From positions 1-36,578 of the forward strand of contig NZ_AYMG01000005.1 in NCBI RefSeq assembly GCF_000633455.1: DNA of 36,578 nt. Direction: 5' to 3'. Source of the DNA: Pedobacter jeongneungensis. Its GTDB lineage: Bacteria; Bacteroidota; Bacteroidia; Sphingobacteriales; Sphingobacteriaceae. Below the pieces are notes generated by a model. The model made no database searches. It saw only the letters and a program-made list of their open reading frames with translations, and had not been told where the DNA came from. A program made the position numbers and the translations under genes. Shown here in pieces: positions 16,462-23,950 of this stretch (its first letter is position 1; every line of letters starts with the position of its first letter).

Positions 16462-17292
16462 ATGAAACAACTCACTATCATAAAAATCGGCGGAAACGTA
16501 ATCGATAATTCAGAAAATCTGCATCAGTTTTTGTTGGATTTTACGGCTTTGCCCGGAGATAAAATTCTGGTTCATGGTGGTGGTAAAATTGCAACCGAAT
16601 TAGGCGAATCGTTAGGTATTGAAGCCAAAATGGTTGAGGGGAGAAGAATCACCGATATCGAAACATTGCGGATTGTAACGATGGTTTACGCCGGACTAAT
16701 TAATAAAAACATGGTTGCCCAACTACAAGCTAAAGGTAGCAATGCCATTGGGTTAAGTGGTGCTGATGGGAATGTGATCAAAGCAAAAAAACGACCGGTT
16801 AGCACTAAAACTTATGGGCCGGAAGCTGGTCCTATGGCTGGAGCTGTAATTGATTATGGTTTTGTTGGTGACTTGGATGAAAATTCTGTTTCTTCTTCAA
16901 CTTTAGATAGCCTGTTAAAGGCTGGATTAGTTCCCGTTTTATGTGCCATTACACACGATGGTAATACACAACTTTTAAATACCAATGCTGACACTATTGC
17001 TTCCTCTGTTGCGGTGGCTATGTCAAACTTATATGAAACACGTTTGGTATATTGCTTTGAAAAAAAGGGTGTACTTAAAGATGTAAATGATGATGCTTCA
17101 GTAGTTCGGGAAATTAAAGCTGATGAGTTTGAAGGTTTAAAAGCCGATGGAACGGTACAAGGCGGAATGATCCCTAAATTACACAACGCTTTTGAAGCGA
17201 TTAAAAAAGGAGTTTCAGCGGTATATATCGGTAAAGCAGATGAACTTGCTGATCTTGCTGATGGTACTTTTGGGACCAAAATGCTGAAATAA
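16462..17292 (+). CDS. argB: N-acylglutamate kinase
   Basis: A 276-residue amino-acid kinase phosphorylating N-acylglutamate (probably N-succinylglutamate here). ATP-site glycines are seen in KIGGN (8-12) and HGGGK (38-42). The substrate loop VEGRRITDIETL (58-69) and the NTNADT block (near 173-178) are typical of ArgB. Feedback inhibition by arginine usually needs an N-terminal helix; this protein starts directly at the first strand, so it may be arginine-insensitive, which is inference. A shadow frame on the other strand (16854-17279) is not real. Confidence 0.95.
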   Translation: MKQLTIIKIGGNVIDNSENLHQFLLDFTALPGDKILVHGGGKIATELGESLGIEAKMVEGRRITDIETLRIVTMVYAGLINKNMVAQLQAKGSNAIGLSGADGNVIKAKKRPVSTKTYGPEAGPMAGAVIDYGFVGDLDENSVSSSTLDSLLKAGLVPVLCAITHDGNTQLLNTNADTIASSVAVAMSNLYETRLVYCFEKKGVLKDVNDDASVVREIKADEFEGLKADGTVQGGMIPKLHNAFEAIKKGVSAVYIGKADELADLADGTFGTKMLK

Positions 17293-17670
17293 AGGTAGAG
17301 GGAAAAGAGGTTGAAGGTAGGAAGGCTGAGGGTGTAAGGTTTTTGGCGAGGTGCATAAACTCATCGCTTAAAAAAATTAACCACCAGGACACAAAGGCAC
17401 TAAGTTGCGTTTGTAATTCTTTATTGTGCTAGCTTTCTGAATGTAAATTTTATAGGCATTTAGAAGGAAAAGAAACCGATTAACCACTGCTTTTGCAAAC
17501 TAAACCTGATAGTAATGGAAAGCTCCCGATTTTTCATCGGGACTTGTAATGAATAGCAGGACTGAAACATCAATAAAATTACTGAAATTGCTTTTCAAAA
17601 ACCGAAGGAAAATATAAATCTGTGTAATCAAATTATCTGTGCAATCAACCCGCAGGAAAAATTAGTAATC
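17293..17670. other. Intergenic region argB-proC, repeat-rich
   Basis: This 378-base gap has no credible gene. It holds a purine-rich stretch directly after the argB stop (GGTAGAGGG…AAGGTAGGAAGG-like, to about 17343) and a half-copy of an ACCACCAGGACACAAAGG-type repeat at 17380-17404. A dispersed element (17501-17567) centred on TCCCGAT/ATCGGGA follows, then paired ATCTGTG blocks near 17618-17645. No terminator is evident, so proC may still be read from the upstream promoter. Confidence 0.6.
17501..17567 (+). repeat. TAAACCTGA…GCAGGACTG dispersed element, copy 1
   Basis: The element begins TAAACCTGATAG, has a central hairpin TCCCGAT-TTTTC-ATCGGGA (17524-17542) and ends in GCAGGACTGAAA. The reverse complement of 33370-33431 has the same start, centre (AGCTCCCGA…TCGGGACT) and end, so these are two copies of one repeat family. 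Confidence 0.7.
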
Positions 17671-18483
17671 ATGTCAAAAAAAATAGCCATCATTGGTAGC
17701 GGAAATATCGGTTTATCTTTAGCAAAAGGTTTGGTAAAAGCCAACTTTGCCCAAGCTGCCGACATTACGTTAACCCGTAGAAATATTGACCACTTAAAAT
17801 CTTATGCCGAGGCAGGTTTTAAAGTAATTAACAACAATAAACAAGCCGTTGTAGACGCTGATGTTGTAATTTTAGCTGTTTTGCCGCAACAATTAAATAC
17901 AGTTTTGGATGAAATTCAAGCGTCAGTTGTTCCAGCTAAACATTTGGTTATTTCGGTAATTTCGGGTGTAAGCTGCGCTGCGGTGAGGGAAAAATTAGGC
18001 GATGATGTTGAAGTCATCCGCGTAATGCCAAATACGGCAATTGCCATCGGACAATCAATGACCTGTATGGCCAGCGATAACGCATCAGCAGAAAATATTG
18101 CAAATGTGACCAAAATGTTTGAAACAGTTGGTTCTGTAGTAAAAATAAATGAAGATTTAATGACATCGGCAACAGCACTTTGCGCTTGTGGTATTGCATT
18201 CTTTTTAAGGGCAATCAGGGCAGCATCGCAGGGCGGGGTAGAAATTGGTTTCCATGCTGATGAAGCGCTAAAAATGGCTGTTCAAACGGCAAAAGGTGCG
18301 GCAGATTTACTTTTATTACACGGTACACACCCAGAATCAGAAATAGATAAAGTAACTTCGCCGAAAGGTTGTACCATTGCTGGTTTAAACGAAATGGAAC
18401 ACAACGGTTTTAGTTCATCATTGATAAAAGGGATTAAACTTTCGGCTTTAAAAGCGGGGAATTTGTATACTAAAGAGAGCTAA
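17671..18483 (+). CDS. proC: Pyrroline-5-carboxylate reductase
   Basis: A 270-residue NAD(P)H-dependent reductase of the ProC family, making proline from pyrroline-5-carboxylate. The Rossmann motif GSGNIG is at residues 9-14. The C-terminal signature is visible in SPKGCTIAGLNEME (near 231-244) with the following small helical dimer domain. The length is typical. Its inclusion in an arginine cluster is notable because the succinyl pathway makes no free ornithine as an intermediate, so the link to proline is probably shared regulation through glutamate use. A related reductase acting on another cyclic imine cannot be excluded. Confidence 0.92.
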   Translation: MSKKIAIIGSGNIGLSLAKGLVKANFAQAADITLTRRNIDHLKSYAEAGFKVINNNKQAVVDADVVILAVLPQQLNTVLDEIQASVVPAKHLVISVISGVSCAAVREKLGDDVEVIRVMPNTAIAIGQSMTCMASDNASAENIANVTKMFETVGSVVKINEDLMTSATALCACGIAFFLRAIRAASQGGVEIGFHADEALKMAVQTAKGAADLLLLHGTHPESEIDKVTSPKGCTIAGLNEMEHNGFSSSLIKGIKLSALKAGNLYTKES

Positions 18484-18575
18484 GGCTTAATGTAAAATGG
18501 CTAAGGTAAAATGGAAGGTGTACCTGGCCGATATTTAAAGGGGTTGAAAGTTAAAAGACAGTATGTTTAGACTCA

Positions 18576-18609
18576 ATGTCTTGATACTTGATACCAACTA
18601 CTTGATACT
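18576..18609 (+). repeat. TTGATACT-type spacer repeat before argE
   Basis: Contains TCTTGATACTTGATACC and ACTACTTGATACT right up to the argE ATG. It is related to the block before the cupin gene (11866-11913). Both sit immediately before a start codon in the same cluster. Confidence 0.5.
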
Positions 18610-19677
18610 ATGTTACTAGAAAATATACAAAAAGAAAGTCTGGATTTGTTGCGACAGTTGATCCGCATCCAGTCTTTCAGTAAAGAAGAAGACCGGACAG
18701 CGAATTTAATTGCGCAGTTTTTGGAGGAGAGAGGAGTTAAGATCCAGCGTAAAATGAACAATGTTTGGGCTTACAACAAGCATTTCGATGCAAATAAACG
18801 AACATTGTTATTAAACTCACATCATGATACGGTAAAGCCAAATTCTGGTTATACCCGCGATCCTTATGATGCTGCTATTGAAGGCGACAAATTATTCGGT
18901 TTGGGCAGTAATGATGCAGGTGGTTGTCTGGTTTCGTTAATCGGTGCATTTTTGTATTACTACGAACAGGAAAATTTGAAGTATAACATCTGTTTGGCCG
19001 CTACTGCCGAAGAAGAAATTTCGGGCAATAATGGTTTGGAACTGGTTCTTCCAGATTTAGGTGAATTGGAATTCGGGATTGTAGGAGAACCAACCGAAAT
19101 GAATTTGGCCATTGCCGAGCGCGGTTTATTGGTATTAGATTGCGTATCTCATGGCAAAGCTGGTCATGCAGCACGTGAAGAAGGCGAAAATGCCATTTAC
19201 AAAGCACTAAAAGATATTGAGTGGTTTAGAAACTATCAGTTTCCTAAAGTATCTGAGGTTTTTGGTCCTTTAAAAATGACGGTGACCATTATCAATGCAG
19301 GTTCGCAGCATAATGTTGTACCTGCAAACTGTACTTTTACTGTTGATGTGCGCGTAACCGATGCTTATACCAATGAAGAAGTGTTAGAGATCATCAGGGC
19401 AAATGTTGACTGTGATGTTACGCCACGTTCTATCCGACTAAAACCATCATCAATTGATAAAAACCATCCGGTAGTTCAGGCTGGGGTTGCATTAGGAAGA
19501 ACTACTTACGGTTCGCCAACTACATCCGATCAGGCTTTGTTGGATATTCCATCAGTAAAATGTGGACCGGGCTTTTCTGGCCGCTCGCACATGGCCGATG
19601 AGTTTTTATATGTTCGTGAGGTTGCAGAAGGTGTTGAAGGATATGTAAATATGTTAAAACCGGTTATTGAAGGTTAA
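18610..19677 (+). CDS. argE: M20 family deacylase, ArgE-type
   Basis: A 355-residue zinc metallopeptidase of the M20 (ArgE/DapE) family. Metal and catalytic residues are in SHHDTV (H71, D73), GSNDAGG (D102) and the TAEEEIS block (E134-E136). A dimerisation domain follows at about 170-275, and the C-terminal metal His is near GRSHMADE. In this pathway it should remove the acyl group from N-succinylcitrulline, or N-acetylcitrulline, giving citrulline for ArgG. Both ArgE and DapE lie in this family, so the substrate rests on context. It starts directly after a TTGATACT repeat. Confidence 0.88.
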   Translation: MLLENIQKESLDLLRQLIRIQSFSKEEDRTANLIAQFLEERGVKIQRKMNNVWAYNKHFDANKRTLLLNSHHDTVKPNSGYTRDPYDAAIEGDKLFGLGSNDAGGCLVSLIGAFLYYYEQENLKYNICLAATAEEEISGNNGLELVLPDLGELEFGIVGEPTEMNLAIAERGLLVLDCVSHGKAGHAAREEGENAIYKALKDIEWFRNYQFPKVSEVFGPLKMTVTIINAGSQHNVVPANCTFTVDVRVTDAYTNEEVLEIIRANVDCDVTPRSIRLKPSSIDKNHPVVQAGVALGRTTYGSPTTSDQALLDIPSVKCGPGFSGRSHMADEFLYVREVAEGVEGYVNMLKPVIEG

Positions 19678-19678
19678 A

Positions 19679-19712
19679 AAAGGCGAAAGGTTTAGGGTAT
19701 AAGGCAGAAGGT
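19679..19712 (+). repeat. Purine-rich AAGGTTTAGGGTATAAGG spacer
   Basis: Directly after the argE stop is a purine-rich block with AAAGGTTTAGGGTATAAGG. The same type follows argD, the four-helix-bundle gene (inverted) and, in diverged form, argB and proC. I read it as a degenerate dispersed spacer repeat. Confidence 0.4.
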
Positions 19713-19808
19713 TCAGATGCCTGACTAAAATGTTCTTATATTTCTTATATGGTTTAAAACCCTTTGCGGTTGAATCGAAATTCTTATAATATTGTTTATC
19801 TTTACGTT

Positions 19809-20030
19809 ATGAAAACTTATTCTAATTTCATAGAGATTAACTCGAATAAACGCTTTGTTAGACCGTGTATTAAAGGTACTAGAATTGCTGTTTATGATGT
19901 TTTAAGTTGGCTGTCAAACGGAATGACCATTAGTAACATTTTAGATGATTTCCCAGAAATAAAAGAAGAAGAAGTATTGGCCTGTTTTGCTTATTCGGCA
20001 GATATGGAACATAATGTAAGAGTTGCTTAG
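19809..20030 (+). CDS. DUF433 family antitoxin
   Basis: A 73-residue DUF433 protein with the family block RPCIKGTRIAVYDVLSWL (residues 18-35) followed by a helical DDFPEI…EVLACF segment. It has an HTH-like fold and is found as the antitoxin partner of DUF5615 or PIN-like proteins. A longer frame opens upstream at a TTG (19764), but MKTYSNF at 19809 is the normal family start. Its stop overlaps the GTG of the next gene by one base, the classical coupling of a toxin-antitoxin pair. The pair sits between argE and argH without an arginine connection. Confidence 0.9.
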   Translation: MKTYSNFIEINSNKRFVRPCIKGTRIAVYDVLSWLSNGMTISNILDDFPEIKEEEVLACFAYSADMEHNVRVA

Positions 20031-20314
20031 TGAAACTATTGTTCGATCAAAACATCTCTCATAGGATCACAAAACTTTTAGAAGCCGATTTTTCAGCTTG
20101 TGACCAAATACGCCGGTTAAAGTTAGAAAACAGATCGGACAAGGAAATCGGGGCTTTTGATGGTCAAAATGGCTACGTGATTGTAACTTTCGACGATGAT
20201 TTCTATGAATTTTCAAATCTGTATGGTCATCCTCCTAAAATTATTTGGCTTCGGTTCGGTAACAATACAACAAGTGGAATTGCAGAAACTTTAATACAAA
20301 AAAAAGAGAATTAA
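20030..20314 (+). CDS. DUF5615 PIN-like toxin
   Basis: A 94-residue DUF5615 protein starting with GTG at 20030, one base inside the antitoxin stop. The fold is PIN-like: acidic residues in LLFDQN (D6) near the N terminus and in TFDDDF (about 53-58) form a candidate metal site. It is presumed to be an RNase toxin controlled by the DUF433 protein before it; activity is not proven for most members. After it comes a palindromic element and then argH. Confidence 0.88.
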   Translation: MKLLFDQNISHRITKLLEADFSACDQIRRLKLENRSDKEIGAFDGQNGYVIVTFDDDFYEFSNLYGHPPKIIWLRFGNNTTSGIAETLIQKKEN

Positions 20315-20383
20315 TAAATGATTTTATAAAACAAGATGAATTCTCTTGTTTGGAATTACAATAAATTATATAGAATAAATCCA

Positions 20384-20483
20384 TCATTGCGAGGTACGAA
20401 GCAATCTTAATGCTGATGTAGTCTGCGAATGTGATATGATTGAATTTAAAAGATAAAAAGGATTGCTTCGTGCCTCGCAATGA
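20384..20483. repeat. GTCATTGCGAGG-type palindrome (toxin-argH)
   Basis: The 23-base arms at 20384-20406 and 20461-20483 match at 22 positions, with one G-U, around a 54-base loop. The arm TCATTGCGAGGTACGAAGC shares GAGGTACGAAGCA with the element after argC. The right arm ends 12 bases before the argH start, so it may affect argH translation. Confidence 0.8.
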
Positions 20484-20495
20484 CGAAGATGATAT

Positions 20496-21827
20496 ATGAA
20501 GATCTGGCAAAAAAATATAGATGTTAATCAGTTTGTAGAAAGCTTTACTGTAGGGAAAGATCGCGAATTGGACCTCCAAGTGGCAAAATTTGATGTTTTG
20601 GGCTCTTTGGCTCATACTCAAATGTTAGAAACAATTAATTTACTAACGGCTGAGGAATTGAAAACCGTTCAGCAAGAATTGAAAAATATTTATGCCGAAA
20701 TTGAAGCTGGTAATTTTACCATCGAAGATACTGTAGAAGATGTACACTCGCAGGTAGAATGGTTGCTTACCCAACGTATTGGTGAGGCGGGTAAAAAGAT
20801 TCATAGTGGCCGTTCGCGTAATGATCAAGTTTTGGTTGATTTAAAATTATTCTTCAGGGCTTGTATTGAAGACATGGTTAACCAAACTTCAACTTTGTTT
20901 AACCAATTGATCGAGCTAAGCAATACCCATAAAGATAAATTAGTGCCGGGTTATACGCATTTACAGATAGCTATGCCATCATCTTTCGGTTTGTGGTTTG
21001 GTGCCTATGCCGAAAGCCTTGCCGATGATATGGAACTGATGCTGGCCGCCTGGAAAATCACCAATAAAAACCCACTGGGTTCTGCTGCGGGTTATGGCTC
21101 TTCGTTCCCCTTAAACAGAACTTTAACCACTGAATTATTAGGATTTGAAAGCTTAAACTACAATGTAGTTTATGCGCAGATGGGCCGTGGTAAAACCGAA
21201 AGGATTTTGGCTCAGGCCATGAGTGCTGTAGCAGCAACGCTGGCTAAAATGGCGATGGATGTTTGTTTGTTCATCAATCAGAATTTCGGATTCATCAGTT
21301 TTCCTGCAGAACTGACAACAGGTTCGAGTATTATGCCGCACAAGAAAAATCCGGATGTTTTCGAATTGATCCGTTCTCGTTGCAATAAAATCCAGGCTTT
21401 ACCAAATGAAATAGCGATGATGATTACCAATTTACCGTCAGGTTATCACCGTGATTTACAGTTGCTAAAAGAAAATCTTTTTCCAGCAATTACTTCTTTA
21501 AACGAATGTTTGGAAATAGCTACTTTCATGTTTCAGAACATCACCATTAAAGATGATATTTTGAAAGATAAAAAATATGATTACCTGTTTAGCGTTGAAG
21601 TAGTGAACGATTTGGCTTTACAAGGTGTTCCATTTAGAGAGGCATATAAAATTGTTGGCGAACAAATAGAAAATGGTACTTTTGCACCTTCTGGCCAGAT
21701 ACATCATACACACGAAGGAAGCATTGGCAACCTTTGTAATGAGCAGATTACTGCAGCAATGCAGGATGTTTTGTCTCAATTTGGTTTCGGAAAAGTGAAT
21801 AAAGCAATTGAAGATTTAGTTAAATAA
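20496..21827 (+). CDS. argH: Argininosuccinate lyase
   Basis: A 443-residue enzyme of the fumarase/aspartase superfamily that splits argininosuccinate into arginine and fumarate, the last step of the pathway. The signature GSSIMPHKKNP is at residues 276-286. The SGRSRNDQV block (104-112) and the catalytic His region PGYTHLQ (151-157) are present. The length is slightly below E. coli ArgH (457) but complete. The start is 12 bases after a palindromic repeat. Downstream, 20 bases on, an antitoxin/toxin pair is inserted before the aminotransferase gene. Confidence 0.96.
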   Translation: MKIWQKNIDVNQFVESFTVGKDRELDLQVAKFDVLGSLAHTQMLETINLLTAEELKTVQQELKNIYAEIEAGNFTIEDTVEDVHSQVEWLLTQRIGEAGKKIHSGRSRNDQVLVDLKLFFRACIEDMVNQTSTLFNQLIELSNTHKDKLVPGYTHLQIAMPSSFGLWFGAYAESLADDMELMLAAWKITNKNPLGSAAGYGSSFPLNRTLTTELLGFESLNYNVVYAQMGRGKTERILAQAMSAVAATLAKMAMDVCLFINQNFGFISFPAELTTGSSIMPHKKNPDVFELIRSRCNKIQALPNEIAMMITNLPSGYHRDLQLLKENLFPAITSLNECLEIATFMFQNITIKDDILKDKKYDYLFSVEVVNDLALQGVPFREAYKIVGEQIENGTFAPSGQIHHTHEGSIGNLCNEQITAAMQDVLSQFGFGKVNKAIEDLVK

Positions 21828-21847
21828 ATTTTGCTAATTTTGTAATT

Positions 21848-22036
21848 ATGACAACTTTAACAATAGAAATTAAGGATAAAGATGCTGGAATCGTAAAAGA
21901 ATTCTTGAGCAAAATTGGTGCTAAAGTTAAAGCAGAACCAACAAGTCAGATTACTTTTGAAATTGCACAAGCCCTCAAGGAAATTAAGGAGATGCAGCAA
22001 GGAAAACGGAAACCTTTAGGTTTAAAAGATATTTAA
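21848..22036 (+). CDS. Small antitoxin of a RelE-type pair
   Basis: A 62-residue protein: a beta-strand start (TTLTIEIKD), an EFLSKIGAKVK helix region and a C-terminal helical, basic tail ending GLKDI. This resembles small antitoxins (DUF2683-type) that precede RelE/ParE-like toxins. The stop TAA overlaps the ATG of the next gene by one base. It has no arginine role. The family name is a moderate guess; the toxin-antitoxin role rests on size and coupling. Confidence 0.75.
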   Translation: MTTLTIEIKDKDAGIVKEFLSKIGAKVKAEPTSQITFEIAQALKEIKEMQQGKRKPLGLKDI

Positions 22037-22368
22037 TGGCTAATGTGGTTATTTATTCCGCCGTTTTCATCAAAAAAGCTAAAACTTACAAAAAGAAATA
22101 TCTTTCTTTAGTAGACGATCTCTACGAACTAGAAGAAAAACTTTTAGAAAATCCTGAGCAGGGAAATGATTTAGGGGCGGGTCTTTATAAAATCAGATTG
22201 GCTGTTAAAAGTAAGGGAAAAGGCAAAAGCGGCGGATTTAGAATAATAACCTATTTAGTTTCAAATACTCTTGATGGAACCATTATCAATATGTTAACCC
22301 TTTACGATAAATCAGAAGAGAGTAGCATTGATAAAAAGGAACTTCAAAAAATAATTAAAGCATTATAA
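22036..22368 (+). CDS. RelE/ParE-family toxin
   Basis: A 110-residue basic protein with a RelE-like fold: an N-terminal alpha segment with many Lys, then a GLYKIRLAVKSKGKGKSGGFRIITY-type region (around 62-86, split in the family into KIR and GGFRIIT strands) and a C-terminal acidic then basic helix. Such toxins usually cut mRNA on the ribosome. It overlaps the antitoxin stop by one base. The pair interrupts the arg cluster between argH and the aminotransferase. Confidence 0.82.
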   Translation: MANVVIYSAVFIKKAKTYKKKYLSLVDDLYELEEKLLENPEQGNDLGAGLYKIRLAVKSKGKGKSGGFRIITYLVSNTLDGTIINMLTLYDKSEESSIDKKELQKIIKAL

Positions 22369-22406
22369 ATCTGCTAACAACATTATTCAATATATAAGTA
22401 TGAACC

Positions 22407-22446
22407 ATCATGATTTTCCACAAGAAAATAATGGCCAAATCATGAT
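22407..22446. repeat. ATCATGATTT inverted repeat
   Basis: A perfect 10-base inverted repeat, ATCATGATTT at 22407-22416 and AAATCATGAT at 22437-22446, with a 20-base loop in the short gap before the aminotransferase gene. There is no T run. It may be a dispersed palindrome or an operator for the toxin-antitoxin pair or the downstream gene. Confidence 0.5.
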
Positions 22447-22478
22447 AGCCTCATCACCATAGAAAAAAATATAAACAG

Positions 22479-23732
22479 ATGAAAGTTTCAGTATTGGCCA
22501 GTTCATTAATTGGCTCAGAAATTATAAAAATTGGTAACGAAGTTAACGAAATGAAGCGTAAAGGTGCTTCAATTGCTAATTTAACCATCGGCGATTTTGA
22601 TGCAAATATTTACCCAATTCCAACCGAATTAAAAGCGGGAATTGTTGATGCGTACAATGCCAATCAAACCAATTACCCACCAGCTGATGGTGTTTTGCCA
22701 TTACGCGAAACCGTTTCAGAACTATTGAAAGATAGGTTCGGGTTAGAATATAATACCAATAGTATTTTAGTTTCTGGAGGTTCGCGCCCGTTAATTTACG
22801 CTACCTATCTGGCTTTGATTGATCCGGGAGATATTGTGGTTTTCCCTGCTCCATCATGGAATAATAACCACTATTCACACTTAACTTCGGCTAAAACCAT
22901 TGCCGTAGAAACTGATGCTGAGCATAATTTTATGCCAACAGCTGCACAGTTAAAACCGCATTTAAAAGGTGCAACTTTATTGGCTTTATGTTCACCATTA
23001 AATCCAACCGGAACCATGTTTGATGCAGATTCACTGGCTGAAATCTGTGATGCGGTTTTAGAAGAAAATGCTTCCCGCGGCGCAGATGAAAAACCATTGT
23101 ACATGATGTACGATCAGATTTATTCGCTTTTAACTTTTGGTAAAGAGCATGTAAATCCGGTTTCTTTACGCCCGGCAATGAGACTATTTACCGTTTTTGT
23201 TGATGGTAGCTCTAAATGTTTGGCTGCAACAGGTGTGCGTGTAGGATGGGGCTTTGGCCCGGAAGATATTATCAATAGAATGAAGGCACTGGTTGGCCAC
23301 ATGGGCGCCTGGGCACCAAAAGCGGAGCAGGTTGCGATGTCTAATTATTTTAACGATAAAGTACAGGTTGATACTTTCTTAACCAGCTTTAAAGCGCAGA
23401 TTCAGGATAGTTTGAATGCGCTTTATAATGGTTTTAACGAGCTAAAAGCAGAAGGTTTTAATGTTGATGCAGTGGAGCCAATGGGCGCTATTTATTTAAC
23501 CATTAAAATCGATTACATCGGAAAGACTACCGAAGACGGTCAGGTTTTAAAAGACAGTGCAGATGTAAATTTCTATCTGATCAAAGAAGCAGGTGCAGCA
23601 TTAGTGCCATTCTCAGCTTTTGGAAATGAAGATAGCATGCCATGGTTCAGGGCGTCAGTAGGTGCTTGTACTTTACAGGATATTAAAGACATGTTGCCGA
23701 GAATTAAAACCGCTTTGAGTAAGTTGAAATAA
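22479..23732 (+). CDS. Class I/II PLP-dependent aminotransferase
   Basis: A 417-residue fold-type I aminotransferase. The phosphate-side block SGGSRPLIYATY is near 100-111, CSPLNPTGT near 170-178, and the PLP Lys is in GSSKCLAATGVRVGW (around 246-260). The final Arg for the carboxylate is in PWFRASVGA near the C terminus. Substrates cannot be read with certainty; aspartate or aromatic amino acid transamination is plausible. As the last gene before the terminator it could supply aspartate for ArgG or handle glutamate, but it may merely share the transcript. Confidence 0.85.
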   Translation: MKVSVLASSLIGSEIIKIGNEVNEMKRKGASIANLTIGDFDANIYPIPTELKAGIVDAYNANQTNYPPADGVLPLRETVSELLKDRFGLEYNTNSILVSGGSRPLIYATYLALIDPGDIVVFPAPSWNNNHYSHLTSAKTIAVETDAEHNFMPTAAQLKPHLKGATLLALCSPLNPTGTMFDADSLAEICDAVLEENASRGADEKPLYMMYDQIYSLLTFGKEHVNPVSLRPAMRLFTVFVDGSSKCLAATGVRVGWGFGPEDIINRMKALVGHMGAWAPKAEQVAMSNYFNDKVQVDTFLTSFKAQIQDSLNALYNGFNELKAEGFNVDAVEPMGAIYLTIKIDYIGKTTEDGQVLKDSADVNFYLIKEAGAALVPFSAFGNEDSMPWFRASVGACTLQDIKDMLPRIKTALSKLK

Positions 23733-23750
23733 AATTATAAATAGATAAGA

Positions 23751-23784
23751 AAACCTCTTCAATTAGTTTTGAAGAGGTTTTTTT
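23751..23784 (+). terminator. Rho-independent terminator of the arginine cluster
   Basis: AAACCTCTTCAA (23751-23762) and TTGAAGAGGTTT (23769-23780) form a perfect 12-base stem with a 6-base loop, followed by more T. It lies 19 bases past the aminotransferase stop. A short T tract also exists on the other strand, so it might serve the converging rtcB operon too. Confidence 0.9.
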
Positions 23785-23791
23785 AGTTAGA

Positions 23792-23889
23792 TCGTCATTT
23801 CGAGCGGACCCGATAGCTATCGGGTGCAACGCAGTCGAGAAATCTGGTGTAGATCTCTCCATTTCGCTATGCTTCAGTCGAGATGACGA
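23792..23889. repeat. GTCATTTCGAG-type three-stem palindromic element
   Basis: Outer arms TCGTCATTTCGA (23792-23803) and TCGAGATGACGA (23878-23889) pair with one G-U. Inside lie a perfect palindrome ACCCGATAGCTATCGGGT (23808-23825) and a stem GAGAAATCT/AGATCTCTC (23837-23845 with 23851-23859). The whole folds as a cloverleaf-like cruciform. It sits between two convergent operons. Confidence 0.8.
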
Positions 23890-23950
23890 ATTTTCTATAG
23901 ACTGAAGACTAAAGACTTTGAACTAAAGACTCTACACTCCCAACTCCCAA

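Noticed and set aside
16854..17279. 141-residue frame on the minus strand
   Set aside because: It lies entirely antisense within argB, whose family motifs are intact.
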